Positions 1-5,106 of a stretch of DNA of 9,260 nt are shown in pieces; positions within the stretch are counted from its first letter, which is position 1; every line of letters begins with the position of its first letter. Origin of the DNA: an uncultured bacterium (lineage in GTDB: Bacteria; Patescibacteria; Paceibacteria; UBA9973; Zambryskibacteraceae). Location of the stretch: the NCBI GenBank assembly GCA_903918125.1, contig CAIXDB010000043.1:1-9260 (forward strand). Direction: 5' to 3'. The position numbers and the translations under genes are program-made. Below the pieces are notes generated by a model that was not told the origin of the DNA, did no database searches, and worked only from the letters and a program-made list of their open reading frames with translations.

Positions 1-68
1 ATGGCATCCGTGAGAGTTGTTTTCCCATGGTCCACATGCGCAATGATTGCAATATTTCTAATTTCCAT
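1..68 (-). CDS. typA: GTP-binding protein TypA/BipA, N-terminal fragment cut by the window edge
   Basis: Read on the minus strand from an ATG at 68-66, the frame stays open to the window edge and gives about 22 residues. They begin [20 protein letters not shown], followed by D and A. This is the first beta strand and P-loop (G1 motif, AHVDHGKT) of a translational GTPase. The [16 protein letters not shown] wording is typical of TypA/BipA. LepA normally has AHIDHGKST, EF-Tu has [10 protein letters not shown] after NIGTI, and EF-G has AHIDAGKT. TypA is a ribosome-associated GTPase involved in ribosome assembly and stress adaptation. The rest of the gene lies left of position 1. No Shine-Dalgarno site is visible before the ATG; the upstream sequence is A/T rich and carries a terminator-like hairpin. 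The family call rests on a very short stretch, so another TypA-like translational GTPase is possible. Confidence 0.82.
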   Translation of the reverse strand, partial: MEIRNIAIIAHVDHGKTTLTDA

Positions 69-85
69 ATTTTTGTATTCAAACC

Positions 86-108
86 AAACAAAAAGCCTGT
101 TCACAGGC
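86..108 (-). terminator. Intrinsic terminator or leader attenuator ahead of typA
   Basis: On the minus strand a GCCTG / CAGGC stem with a TGAA loop (108-95) is followed directly by TTTTTGTTT (94-86). This is the form of a Rho-independent terminator. It lies 18 bases before the typA ATG and about 100 bases after the stop of the 206-763 gene. It may end readthrough from that gene, or act as an attenuator if typA is transcribed from further upstream. Confidence 0.6.
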
Positions 109-128
109 CTCGAGCGGGGCGAAGCTCG

Positions 129-158
129 ATTAAAGCATACAGAGGGGATAAAAGTCAA
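129..158 (-). promoter_or_regulatory. Possible typA promoter
   Basis: On the minus strand TTGACT (158-153) is followed after 18 bases by TTTAAT (134-129). Both are partial matches to the sigma-70 boxes. Transcription would start near 122 and would then cross the hairpin plus T-run at 108-86 before reaching typA. It is a weak call based only on box similarity and position. Confidence 0.3.
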
Positions 159-186
159 CAGAAAAGCCACGTGTCACTCGTGGCTT
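159..186 (-). terminator. Intrinsic terminator downstream of the 206-763 gene
   Basis: An 8-bp perfect stem, AAGCCACG (164-171) with CGTGGCTT (179-186), has a 7-base loop. Read on the minus strand it ends in a T-rich run (TTTTCTG). It lies 20 bases past the stop codon of the minus-strand gene that ends at 206, which is where its terminator would be expected. Confidence 0.6.
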
Positions 187-205
187 CCTGCAATACTGAA
201 AAATT

Positions 206-763
206 TCAAACGCGGTCAATCTCGGCGAGGGTGGATTTGATTTCCTCGACATCTCGGCGGTGAGCTTCCTGTTCTTCTCTCTTGGCTTTTTCGGCCACTT
301 CGGCGTCGCGCCGACGGAACTCCTCAAACAACTCTCGGGCACTTTTGTCCTTGGGTGGTTTGAAAACGGTAACGTTTGCGAGGACTGCTGTGCCAATTGG
401 TTCGAGGTTGACGATGTAATGGACTTTTTCCGCCTTGTCGCCGAGGCGTAGAAAAGTTTTTGCCACCGTTTCCCCGGAACGTAGCCACGAGAATGGGTTG
501 TACCATACGAACCCAACTCGTGTTATCTTTTTGCCGTCCCGGTCAAGAAGGTATAAACGATTTCTCGCGTATACTTCTGCGGTTACAGTACACTCAAACT
601 CATCTTGATACGAATGGACGCCAAGATATTTGCGACTCGAAAACGAGTCCTTGAGATTTTCGCTGATACGCGAGACTTTCACCTCACTGACCCAGTCTGT
701 GTGAATGAATTTCCTCAGAAAAGGAAACTCCTCGAAAAATGCGGCAATCTTTGAACGCGTCAT
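206..763 (-). CDS. Hypothetical protein with charged C-terminal helix (185 aa)
   Basis: I do not recognise a family. The start is ATG at 763-761, well supported by an AAGGAG Shine-Dalgarno site at 775-770 with a 6-base spacer. The protein is soluble with no signal peptide or membrane segment. Residues about 1-135 alternate short hydrophobic and polar stretches, suggesting a mixed or beta-rich domain. From about residue 138 to the end (185) the chain is very rich in E, K and R (RELFEEFRRRDAEVAEKAKR and onward), which looks like one long helix or coiled coil. The only cysteine is in DEFECTVTAE. The gene has its own near-consensus promoter (906-935), a leader of roughly 135 bases with two small hairpins, and a terminator just past the stop. 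It therefore looks like a well-expressed single-gene unit of unknown function. Confidence 0.75.
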   Translation of the reverse strand: MTRSKIAAFFEEFPFLRKFIHTDWVSEVKVSRISENLKDSFSSRKYLGVHSYQDEFECTVTAEVYARNRLYLLDRDGKKITRVGFVWYNPFSWLRSGETVAKTFLRLGDKAEKVHYIVNLEPIGTAVLANVTVFKPPKDKSARELFEEFRRRDAEVAEKAKREEQEAHRRDVEEIKSTLAEIDRV

Positions 764-775
764 AACACACTCCTT

Positions 776-814
776 GGAGCATCACGCTCCGGTTGGAAAA
801 CAAGGCATCACGCC
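776..814 (-). promoter_or_regulatory. Twin leader hairpins with a shared core, before the 206-763 gene
   Basis: In the untranslated leader of the minus-strand gene the 9-mer GCGTGATGC occurs twice, 26 bases apart (plus-strand GCATCACGC at 779-787 and 805-813). The copy nearer the start codon sits in a 5-bp stem (GGAGC at 776-780 with GCTCC at 786-790), immediately upstream of the AAGGAG ribosome binding site. The other sits in a 3-bp GGC/GCC stem with the same 5-base loop (ATCAC on the plus strand, GTGAT in the RNA). The repeated loop and closeness to the ribosome binding site suggest a translational control element, but this is inference. Confidence 0.35.
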
Positions 815-905
815 AAGTTTCAGTTTAATTTTGCTCAACGTTCCGTCTTGGAATCACTCCGCCACGGGTTTGAACAGTATTGCAGTCAACGAACTACTGC
901 ACAGA

Positions 906-935
906 ATTATACACCATACAAACCTACTCTGTCAA
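906..935 (-). promoter_or_regulatory. Near-consensus sigma-70-type promoter
   Basis: On the minus strand a perfect TTGACA (935-930) and a perfect TATAAT (911-906) are separated by 18 bases. Transcription would start near 899 and read into the gene at 763-206 after a leader of about 135 bases. The -35 box lies inside the last codons of the upstream minus-strand gene (924-1442), so the downstream gene can be expressed independently of it. Confidence 0.75.
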
Positions 936-1442
936 GTCTGATTTCGTGGTGGTTTTCACTCCCTCCGCGCCGAGTTTGTGGAAGTAAGTCAGGCCGTCGT
1001 GGAGGATGCCGTAGTGAAAATGTGATGCGTCGGTGGCGAGGACGAGCAGGTCGTTGTGCACCACGCTGTGCTCATGCTCGACGAGCGTCTCGATGGCACC
1101 GCGGATGATCGCCCAGCGTGTCATTGCCAAACCTTCGACGATAGCCGACCATTCGCCGATGACCGTGACGTCTTGCCATTTCTCGTTCACGTACAAGTCC
1201 CGCAAAAGTTGCAACGTTCGCTCTGCTATCTGCGCGCTCTCGAACACGATATCCGCCACACCGTTTTCTTGCGCGATTTTTTTCAATGCGTCGACGTGAT
1301 GTTCGCTGTCTCGTATGATTTGCCCGCGCCGTTCCATGCCAAAAATTTGCTCAAGCGGAGTTTTGGCTTTCATGCACGTGTCCGTTTCCAGCTGTGCCAT
1401 GCCGAGGACACGACCTATCTCATGGGCGAGGAGTTCATTCAT
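924..1442 (-). CDS. Hypothetical helical protein (172 aa)
   Basis: I do not recognise a family. The start is ATG at 1442-1440, and an extended -10 promoter lies just upstream (1476-1468). No Shine-Dalgarno site is visible. The chain is soluble, acidic and apparently mostly helical, with several amphipathic stretches (HHVDALKKIAQENG near residues 48-61, AQIAERTLQLLRDLY near 70-84). A histidine-rich stretch runs from about residue 122 to 155 (HEHSVVHND, then HFHYGILHDG). This could suggest metal binding, but no known metal motif is complete. There is no signal peptide or membrane segment. The next gene on the same strand (206-763) has its own promoter, so a shared operon is possible but not required. 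The frame is accepted as coding because it is long and well composed and because genes and promoters on both sides fit its ends. Confidence 0.7.
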   Translation of the reverse strand: MNELLAHEIGRVLGMAQLETDTCMKAKTPLEQIFGMERRGQIIRDSEHHVDALKKIAQENGVADIVFESAQIAERTLQLLRDLYVNEKWQDVTVIGEWSAIVEGLAMTRWAIIRGAIETLVEHEHSVVHNDLLVLATDASHFHYGILHDGLTYFHKLGAEGVKTTTKSDLTE

Positions 1443-1459
1443 GTTTGTAGATGGTTATG

Positions 1460-1478
1460 TGTGGATAATTATACCACA
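1460..1478. promoter_or_regulatory. Dyad in the divergent promoter region, possible operator
   Basis: TGTGG (1460-1464) and CCACA (1474-1478) form an inverted repeat around ATAATTATA. The dyad covers the -10 box of the minus-strand promoter (1473-1468) and lies 19 bases before the plus-strand -10 box. Such a position would suit an operator acting on one or both divergent genes. The arms are only 5 bp, so chance is a real alternative. Confidence 0.3.
1468..1476 (-). promoter_or_regulatory. Extended -10 promoter for the 924-1442 gene
   Basis: On the minus strand TGG followed by a perfect TATAAT (1476-1468) matches the extended -10 form TGnTATAAT. The predicted start near 1461 leaves a leader of about 19 bases before the ATG at 1442. 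There is no good -35 box at the right distance, which extended -10 promoters often tolerate. Confidence 0.55.
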
Positions 1479-1494
1479 TCGCTTGTTGCCAATG

Positions 1495-1503
1495 TGCTAC
1501 AAT
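1495..1503 (+). promoter_or_regulatory. Extended -10 promoter for the 1527-1775 gene
   Basis: TGC followed by TACAAT (1495-1503) matches the extended -10 form with five of six box bases. The predicted transcription start near 1510 lies about 17 bases before the ATG at 1527. It is divergent from the minus-strand promoter at 1468-1476. Confidence 0.5.
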
Positions 1504-1526
1504 ATAGACGCACGCATACAATATAT

Positions 1527-1775
1527 ATGTCACCCGCACTTTCCATGCCGGCGCTTCCGTTCACTATCCCAACTTCTTGGTTTTTCAACGTGCCTGTGTT
1601 GCTCATCGTCCTGGCGATTTTTTTCATCCTGTACGCTGTCATGACAGGCGTTCTCTGGTATCACTGGTCGAAATACGGCATGCGCGAGCATGGTATCCTT
1701 GTCGCGCGAACACTGTTTATTTTTGTCTCGGCGATTTTGTTTTGCGTGGCACTCAGCGGTTTGTATTATTTTTAA
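1527..1775 (+). CDS. Small membrane protein with two transmembrane helices (82 aa)
   Basis: The start is ATG at 1527, chosen because a promoter-like element lies just upstream. Extending the frame further left would overlap the divergent gene and its promoter. The protein has two hydrophobic segments: residues about 21-44 (VPVLLIVLAIFFILYAVMTG) and about 57-80 (the ILVARTLFIFVSAILFCVAL stretch). They are joined by a short positively charged loop (YHWSKYGMREHG). Both ends would lie on the same side of the membrane. The family is not recognised. It ends 9 bases before the PH-domain membrane protein that follows, with no terminator between them, so the two are probably co-transcribed and may act together at the cytoplasmic membrane. 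Confidence 0.7.
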   Translation: MSPALSMPALPFTIPTSWFFNVPVLLIVLAIFFILYAVMTGVLWYHWSKYGMREHGILVARTLFIFVSAILFCVALSGLYYF

Positions 1776-1784
1776 ATTTTCATC

Positions 1785-2360
1785 ATGAACTACGATTCAC
1801 TTCATCTCGAATCCGACGAGCACGTCATCCTCGAAGTTCGCAAGCATTGGATTGTGTTTGCCGGTCACGCGGTCAGTTTGCTCTTTGCCGGACTTCTGCC
1901 GTTTATTCTCTTCGTCGCGCTTGAAATGTTTGTGCCAGCTGTTTTGAACGCATTCAAACTGCCCGGCAATGTGTCGGCACTGTTTCTCTTTTTCTACGCG
2001 CTCTGGCTGTTGTTTTTGTGGATTTCATTTTTCATCGCATGGACGACGTATTATCTCGACGTCTGGTTTGTGACGGAGAAACGCATCATCGCCATCGACC
2101 AGAAGGCGCTGTTCGACCGCGAAATTTCCAACCTGCGTTTTGACAAAATTCAGGATGTGACCATAAACGTCGACGGTATGATTTCCACCTTTTTACATTT
2201 CGGCGATGTTAAAGTGCAGACCGCGTCCGAGGACGAGGAAGATTTCCTGATGCAAACCGTGCGCAATCCGGACGAAGTTCGCCGTGTCATTTTCAGCCAG
2301 CATAACGAAATCGGCGACGCATCACTGAAACAGGGACAGTATGTGAGACCTTCGGTGTAA
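1785..2360 (+). CDS. Membrane protein with bacterial PH domain (YdbS-like, 191 aa)
   Basis: The order of parts is typical of bacterial PH (bPH2, PF03703-like) membrane proteins. A short cytoplasmic N-terminus is followed by two transmembrane helices at about residues 22-50 and 63-90. Then comes a soluble domain of about 70 residues that begins YYLDVWFVTEKRIIAIDQKA and continues with the SNLRFDKIQDVTINVDG stretch and a FGDVKVQTAS strand. The pattern of VT-x-KR-I followed by I-x-N-x-R-x-x-KIQDV is the family hallmark. The biochemical role of these domains is largely unknown; some are linked to envelope stress or lipid binding. The start ATG at 1785 lacks a clear ribosome binding site, as do several genes here. 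The gene probably forms a two-gene operon with the small membrane protein before it. Confidence in the fold is high; function is open. Confidence 0.85.
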   Translation: MNYDSLHLESDEHVILEVRKHWIVFAGHAVSLLFAGLLPFILFVALEMFVPAVLNAFKLPGNVSALFLFFYALWLLFLWISFFIAWTTYYLDVWFVTEKRIIAIDQKALFDREISNLRFDKIQDVTINVDGMISTFLHFGDVKVQTASEDEEDFLMQTVRNPDEVRRVIFSQHNEIGDASLKQGQYVRPSV

Positions 2361-2388
2361 AAAGAAAGGGCGTCGATTTCTCGAGCCC
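2359..2388 (-). terminator. Rho-independent terminator of the 2408-2659 gene
   Basis: On the minus strand GGGC-TCGA (2388-2381) pairs with TCGA-GCCC (2376-2368) around a GAAA tetraloop, with one bulged base at 2372. It is followed directly by TTTCTTTTT (2367-2359). This is a textbook intrinsic terminator, 20 bases past the stop codon of the minus-strand gene. Its T-run overlaps the stop codon of the convergent PH-domain gene. Confidence 0.85.
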
Positions 2389-2407
2389 CCGTAGGAATTA
2401 GACAATT

Positions 2408-2659
2408 TCATTTGTAGTATATTTGCTTGTGCATTTCATCAATTTGAGATTTTGTCATGAATTCTTTCATGCAAAATTCGCAGATTCCAAACAGGTGGCC
2501 ACGATAGCTTTTTATATCTGCGTGACCACATTCATCTCGGATTTCTTTCAGGTCTCTTTCAAGCTTTTCGACTTCCTTTCCCTCCCTTTTTCTTTCTTTG
2601 ATTGAGATTAATATTTTACGTGTCCGTTTGTACACATCTGCTTGCACGTTTGTCATCAT
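2408..2659 (-). CDS. Small protein with coiled coil and CxxC motif, possible zinc site (83 aa)
   Basis: The true gene begins at the ATG at 2659-2657, preceded by AGAAGG with a 9-base spacer, and ends in front of a strong terminator at 2388-2359. A much longer open frame continues upstream, but only as antisense of mnmA. Residues about 1-45 are basic and helical (YKRTRKILISIKERKREGKE, then a VEKLERDLKEIRDE heptad-like stretch). The C-terminal part has C-x-H (DECGHAD), then a spaced C-x2-C (GICEFCMKEF). These four ligands could form a small zinc finger or knuckle. The family is not recognised; similar small coiled-coil/CxxC proteins in other bacteria are sometimes regulatory, but that is inference. 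It diverges from mnmA with only 39 bases between start codons. Confidence 0.75.
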   Translation of the reverse strand: MMTNVQADVYKRTRKILISIKERKREGKEVEKLERDLKEIRDECGHADIKSYRGHLFGICEFCMKEFMTKSQIDEMHKQIYYK

Positions 2660-2688
2660 TTGTAAAAACCTTCTAAATAAAGTAGTAT
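2660..2688 (+). promoter_or_regulatory. Possible mnmA promoter
   Basis: TTGTAA (2660-2665) and TAGTAT (2683-2688) are separated by 17 bases and match four of six and four to five of six sigma-70 box bases. Transcription would start within a few bases of the GTG at 2699, so the mnmA message would have almost no leader. This agrees with the lack of a ribosome binding site. Confidence 0.4.
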
Positions 2689-2705
2689 CACTTATATCGT
2701 GATAC
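2685..2705. promoter_or_regulatory. Perfect 7+7 dyad covering the mnmA start codon
   Basis: GTATCAC (2685-2691) and GTGATAC (2699-2705) form a perfect inverted repeat around a 7-base spacer. The right arm begins with the GTG start codon of mnmA, and the left arm overlaps its predicted -10 box. In DNA this could be an operator for mnmA and the divergent CxxC gene. In RNA only the right half would be transcribed from the predicted start, so an operator is the more likely reading. Confidence 0.45.
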
Positions 2706-3817
2706 GTCAAGAAAAAACAAAAGGTAAAAAAGTTTTTGTTGGGGTGTCGGGTGGGGTGGATAGCTCCGTTGCTTTGGCGTTGTTGCAAGAGCAGGGGTAC
2801 GACGTGACTGGTGTGTTTTTGAAAGTGTGGCATCCGGAATGGTTGCCATGCGATTGGAAGGAGGAGCGACGCTCTGCAATGCGAGTTTGTGCGACGCTCG
2901 GCGTGCCATTTCTGACACTGGACTGCACGGAAGAATACAAACGCGAAGTGGTGGACTACATGATTCGCGAATATTCGGCCGGTCGCGTGCCCAACCCGGA
3001 CGTGTTTTGCAACAAGTACGTCAAGTTCGGCGTCTTTCTCGACAAAGCCCTTACTCTCGGCGCGGACTTTATTGCGACAGGGCACTATGCGCAGGTGTGT
3101 CAAGGACAGTCCTTGACACAGACTTTTGAACTGCGCGAATCCGTCGACGGCAATAAAGACCAGTCGTATTTTTTGTACACGCTCGACCAACGACAGCTTT
3201 CCCACATACTTTTCCCTGTCGGTGCGATGACCAAACCGGAAGTGCGCAAGCTCGCCGAGAAATTCGGCTTGCCGACCGCGACGAAAAAGGACAGTCAAGG
3301 GTTGTGCTTTTTGGGCAAGGTGGATATGAAAGATTTCCTGCAACATTACATTGCACCGCGTCCCGGACTTGTGCTCGACACGGCGGGCGAGACTGTAGGT
3401 CACCACGATGGCGCAATGTTTTACACTATCGGCGAGCGACATGGATTTACCATTACCAAAAAGTCACCGAACGACCCGCGGTTTTTTGTTGTGGCGAAAG
3501 ATATCGAGAAAAATACGATTACGGTCGGAGAAAAGATTTCTGAAAAATCTGGCGACTATAACGCGCGAGAAATTATTGTTCGCGACCTTCATTTCATTTC
3601 CGACATCGAGCCGACATTTCCACTCCAGGCATGCGTGCGCATTCGCTACCGCCAGGAAAAGCAACCGTGCACAGTCACAAAACATTCCGACGGCTACCAT
3701 ATCGCCTTCGTCACTCTGCAATCCGGCGTTCCCGTCGGTCAATCCGCCGTGCTCTACTCCGCACCATCTCCCGAGTCAGTCTGTCTCGGTGGCGGAATTA
3801 TCGATGAAATAAATTAG
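2699..3817 (+). CDS. mnmA: tRNA-specific 2-thiouridylase MnmA
   Basis: MnmA adenylates and thiolates U34 in the wobble position of tRNA-Lys, -Glu and -Gln in the cytoplasm, which keeps decoding accurate. The 372-residue length fits the family (about 360). The N-terminal PP-loop ATP site SGGVDSS is at residues 17-23. The two catalytic cysteines are present: C104 in NPDVFCNKYVKFG and C203 in DSQGLCFLGK. Other family blocks are seen: ATGHYA, the KDQSYFLY block, the GQH-like MFYTIGERHG, and the C-terminal beta-barrel ending near LGGGII. The start is GTG at 2699; no ribosome binding site is visible, and translation may be nearly leaderless. The segment between GHYAQV and the KDQSYF block is a little longer than usual and contains a perfect DNA palindrome (3096-3120). 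The gene ends at a hairpin shared with the convergent gene. Confidence 0.96.
   Translation: MIRQEKTKGKKVFVGVSGGVDSSVALALLQEQGYDVTGVFLKVWHPEWLPCDWKEERRSAMRVCATLGVPFLTLDCTEEYKREVVDYMIREYSAGRVPNPDVFCNKYVKFGVFLDKALTLGADFIATGHYAQVCQGQSLTQTFELRESVDGNKDQSYFLYTLDQRQLSHILFPVGAMTKPEVRKLAEKFGLPTATKKDSQGLCFLGKVDMKDFLQHYIAPRPGLVLDTAGETVGHHDGAMFYTIGERHGFTITKKSPNDPRFFVVAKDIEKNTITVGEKISEKSGDYNAREIIVRDLHFISDIEPTFPLQACVRIRYRQEKQPCTVTKHSDGYHIAFVTLQSGVPVGQSAVLYSAPSPESVCLGGGIIDEIN
3096..3120. repeat. Perfect 25-base palindrome inside mnmA
   Basis: TGTGTCAAGGA (3096-3106) and TCCTTGACACA (3110-3120) are exact inverted copies around CAG. The palindrome encodes part of a surface loop (about VCQGQSLTQ, residues 133-141) between two conserved MnmA blocks, where family members vary in length. 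It keeps the frame open. It may be a small palindromic repeat tolerated in a loop, or a chance structure. Confidence 0.6.
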
Positions 3818-3836
3818 GCCACCTTGTGGGTGGCCT
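3816..3836. terminator. Hairpin between convergent genes, probable shared terminator
   Basis: AGGCCACC (3816-3823) and GGTGGCCT (3829-3836) form a perfect 8-bp stem with a TTGTG loop. It begins at the mnmA stop codon. On the minus strand it is followed by AATTTATTT, a moderate T-rich tail that suits the gene ending at 3849. On the plus strand the nearest T-run is TTTTTT, about 15 bases further on, so it is a poorer plus-strand terminator. Confidence 0.6.
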
Positions 3837-3848
3837 TCGGCGACCGAG

Positions 3849-4163
3849 TCATTTTTTGTCGCTCAGTTTCGGTTTGTATCTCACGAGCAGAACTTTCTTT
3901 TTATTTTTTTCGCGACAAACGATATTGACCTCGTTTGCATCCGCTACATTGAGACCGATTTTCTTGGCAAAGTTATCCAACTCTATCGTATTTTCGAAGT
4001 GTCGATAGCACCAGCCTTCTTTTTGCAGTTGTTTTCGTGTCTTCGTCTGAACGGCATTACGAATGCGTTCGTCGGCGCGACGAGCTTCTTGTTTGGAAAG
4101 TCTATCACATTGCTTGTCATCTTCCGGATTAACGGTTGCCCATGTTAATTTTCTTTTGGTCAT
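3849..4163 (-). CDS. Small basic hypothetical protein (104 aa)
   Basis: I do not recognise a family. The start ATG at 4163-4161 has a GGAG ribosome binding site at 4174-4171 with a 7-base spacer. A TTGACG / TACATT promoter lies just upstream. The protein is strongly basic and polar (KQEARRADERIRNAVQTKTR in the first half) with no membrane segment. The second half has a compact, more hydrophobic pattern (HFENTIELDNFAKKIGLNVA, then a VNIVCREKNKKKVLLVRYKP block) that could be a small alpha/beta domain. Its charge would suit nucleic-acid or ribosome binding, but nothing shows this directly. It is convergent with mnmA and divergent from the ATP-cone gene. Confidence 0.7.
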   Translation of the reverse strand: MTKRKLTWATVNPEDDKQCDRLSKQEARRADERIRNAVQTKTRKQLQKEGWCYRHFENTIELDNFAKKIGLNVADANEVNIVCREKNKKKVLLVRYKPKLSDKK

Positions 4164-4180
4164 CGAGATTCTCCGTTCAT

Positions 4181-4210
4181 AATGTAATCATTTTTACGGA
4201 GTATCGTCAA
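4181..4210 (-). promoter_or_regulatory. Promoter of the 3849-4163 gene
   Basis: On the minus strand TTGACG (4210-4205) and TACATT (4186-4181) are 18 bases apart. Transcription would start near 4174, giving a very short leader that begins at the GGAG ribosome binding site. Confidence 0.45.
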
Positions 4211-4231
4211 GTATGAATATTTCTCACAGTT

Positions 4232-4240
4232 TGCGATAAT
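4232..4240 (+). promoter_or_regulatory. Extended -10 promoter, possibly giving a leaderless message
   Basis: TGC followed by GATAAT (4232-4240) matches the extended -10 form with five of six box bases. It lies only 6 bases before the ATG at 4247, so the predicted transcription start falls on or next to the start codon. No ribosome binding site is present, which fits a leaderless message for the operon 4247-7669. Confidence 0.4.
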
Positions 4241-4246
4241 GAAAAC

Positions 4247-5095
4247 ATGAATGAAAACAAAACCGGGGAAGTGTACGTGACGAAAGCGGACGGGACGAAG
4301 GAGTTGTTTGACAGTGCGAAACTTGAAACATCGCTCAAACGTGCCGGTGCGTCGAGCACGGTGGCGGAGCAGATTTTGGCGGATGTCATGGCGAGCTTGA
4401 CCGACGGTTTGACCACGCACGATATTTATCGCAAGGCGTTTGGCATGTTGAGCGACAAGGAACAACCCATCGCCGTGCGCTACTCGCTCAAACGCGCGAT
4501 ACTCGAGCTCGGACCGTCCGGTTTTCCGTTCGAGGATTATGTCGCGGCCATTTTCAAACACAAAGGTTTTGAGACGCTGACCGACCAGCACGTCAAAGGT
4601 CAGTTTGTCGAACACGAAATCGACGTGGTGGCGTGGACGGACGAAAAACTCTTGATGGTTGAGGCGAAATTTCACAACCAACCCGGCGTGAAGTCGGATT
4701 TGAAAATTGCGCTGTACGTCAAGGAACGCTTCGACGACTTGAGTTCGGTCACGTTTGACTACGGACACCCCGGTCGCACGCTCGACGAAGGCTGGCTCGT
4801 GACGAACACGAAGTTCACGACGACCGCCATCGAGTACGGCTCGCATGCTGGAAGCCACCTCATAATGGTTGGCTGGAACTATCCGGCGCACGGCAACTTG
4901 CACGATATGATTCTCGAGGCGAAACTTCACCCGCTGACCTGCCTCGTGTCGTTGAATGGCATGCAGAAAAAAATGTTGCTCGACAAAGGAATCGTGCTCT
5001 GCAAAACACTGCACGACACGCCGGAACTGCTCGCACCACTCAGCTTGTCCGCCGAGGAACAACAACGCGTGTTGCAGGAAATCAACGAGTTATAA
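4247..5095 (+). CDS. ATP-cone domain fused to a PD-(D/E)xK nuclease-like domain (282 aa)
   Basis: Residues about 8-90 look like an ATP-cone domain: VYVTKADGTKELFDSAKLET, then LKRAG, a TTHDIYRKAF helix, and a RYSLKRAILELGPSGFPFE end. This is the nucleotide-binding regulatory module best known from ribonucleotide reductases and NrdR. The C-terminal part resembles the Mrr-type restriction endonuclease fold. A helix with E96 (FEDYVAAIFKHKGF) precedes EHEIDVVAW, with D125, and LLMVEAKFHN, with E139-x-K141. These give the acidic and ExK residues of the active site. Proteins with this combination are found as orphans in several bacterial groups; the substrate is unknown. A DNA-cleaving or repair role controlled by ATP or dATP is inference. 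It is 11 bases upstream of the uracil-DNA glycosylase gene, with no terminator between, which hints at a DNA-maintenance link. Confidence 0.8.
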   Translation: MNENKTGEVYVTKADGTKELFDSAKLETSLKRAGASSTVAEQILADVMASLTDGLTTHDIYRKAFGMLSDKEQPIAVRYSLKRAILELGPSGFPFEDYVAAIFKHKGFETLTDQHVKGQFVEHEIDVVAWTDEKLLMVEAKFHNQPGVKSDLKIALYVKERFDDLSSVTFDYGHPGRTLDEGWLVTNTKFTTTAIEYGSHAGSHLIMVGWNYPAHGNLHDMILEAKLHPLTCLVSLNGMQKKMLLDKGIVLCKTLHDTPELLAPLSLSAEEQQRVLQEINEL

Positions 5096-5106
5096 AATTA
5101 AATAAC

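Noticed and set aside
1..240. Plus-strand open frame of 79 codons from position 1
   Set aside because: Its first 68 bases are antisense to a clear TypA N-terminus, and the rest covers two minus-strand terminator hairpins and the end of the 206-763 gene. The protein looks like no family.
634..649. GACTCG/CGAGTC palindrome with AAAA loop inside the 206-763 gene
   Set aside because: A single 6+6 palindrome inside a coding region is expected by chance at this length, and no other copy was seen.
1056..1775. Plus-strand open frame of 239 codons
   Set aside because: Everything before the ATG at 1527 is antisense to the 924-1442 gene and includes a divergent promoter region. Only the 82-codon membrane protein was kept.
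2408..3442. Long minus-strand open frame of 344 codons
   Set aside because: Only the last 83 codons, from the ATG at 2659 with its own ribosome binding site, look real. The upstream part is antisense to mnmA.
4160..5065. Minus-strand open frame of 301 codons
   Set aside because: It is antisense to the ATP-cone/nuclease gene, whose protein has recognisable domains. The minus frame is an effect of codon bias.
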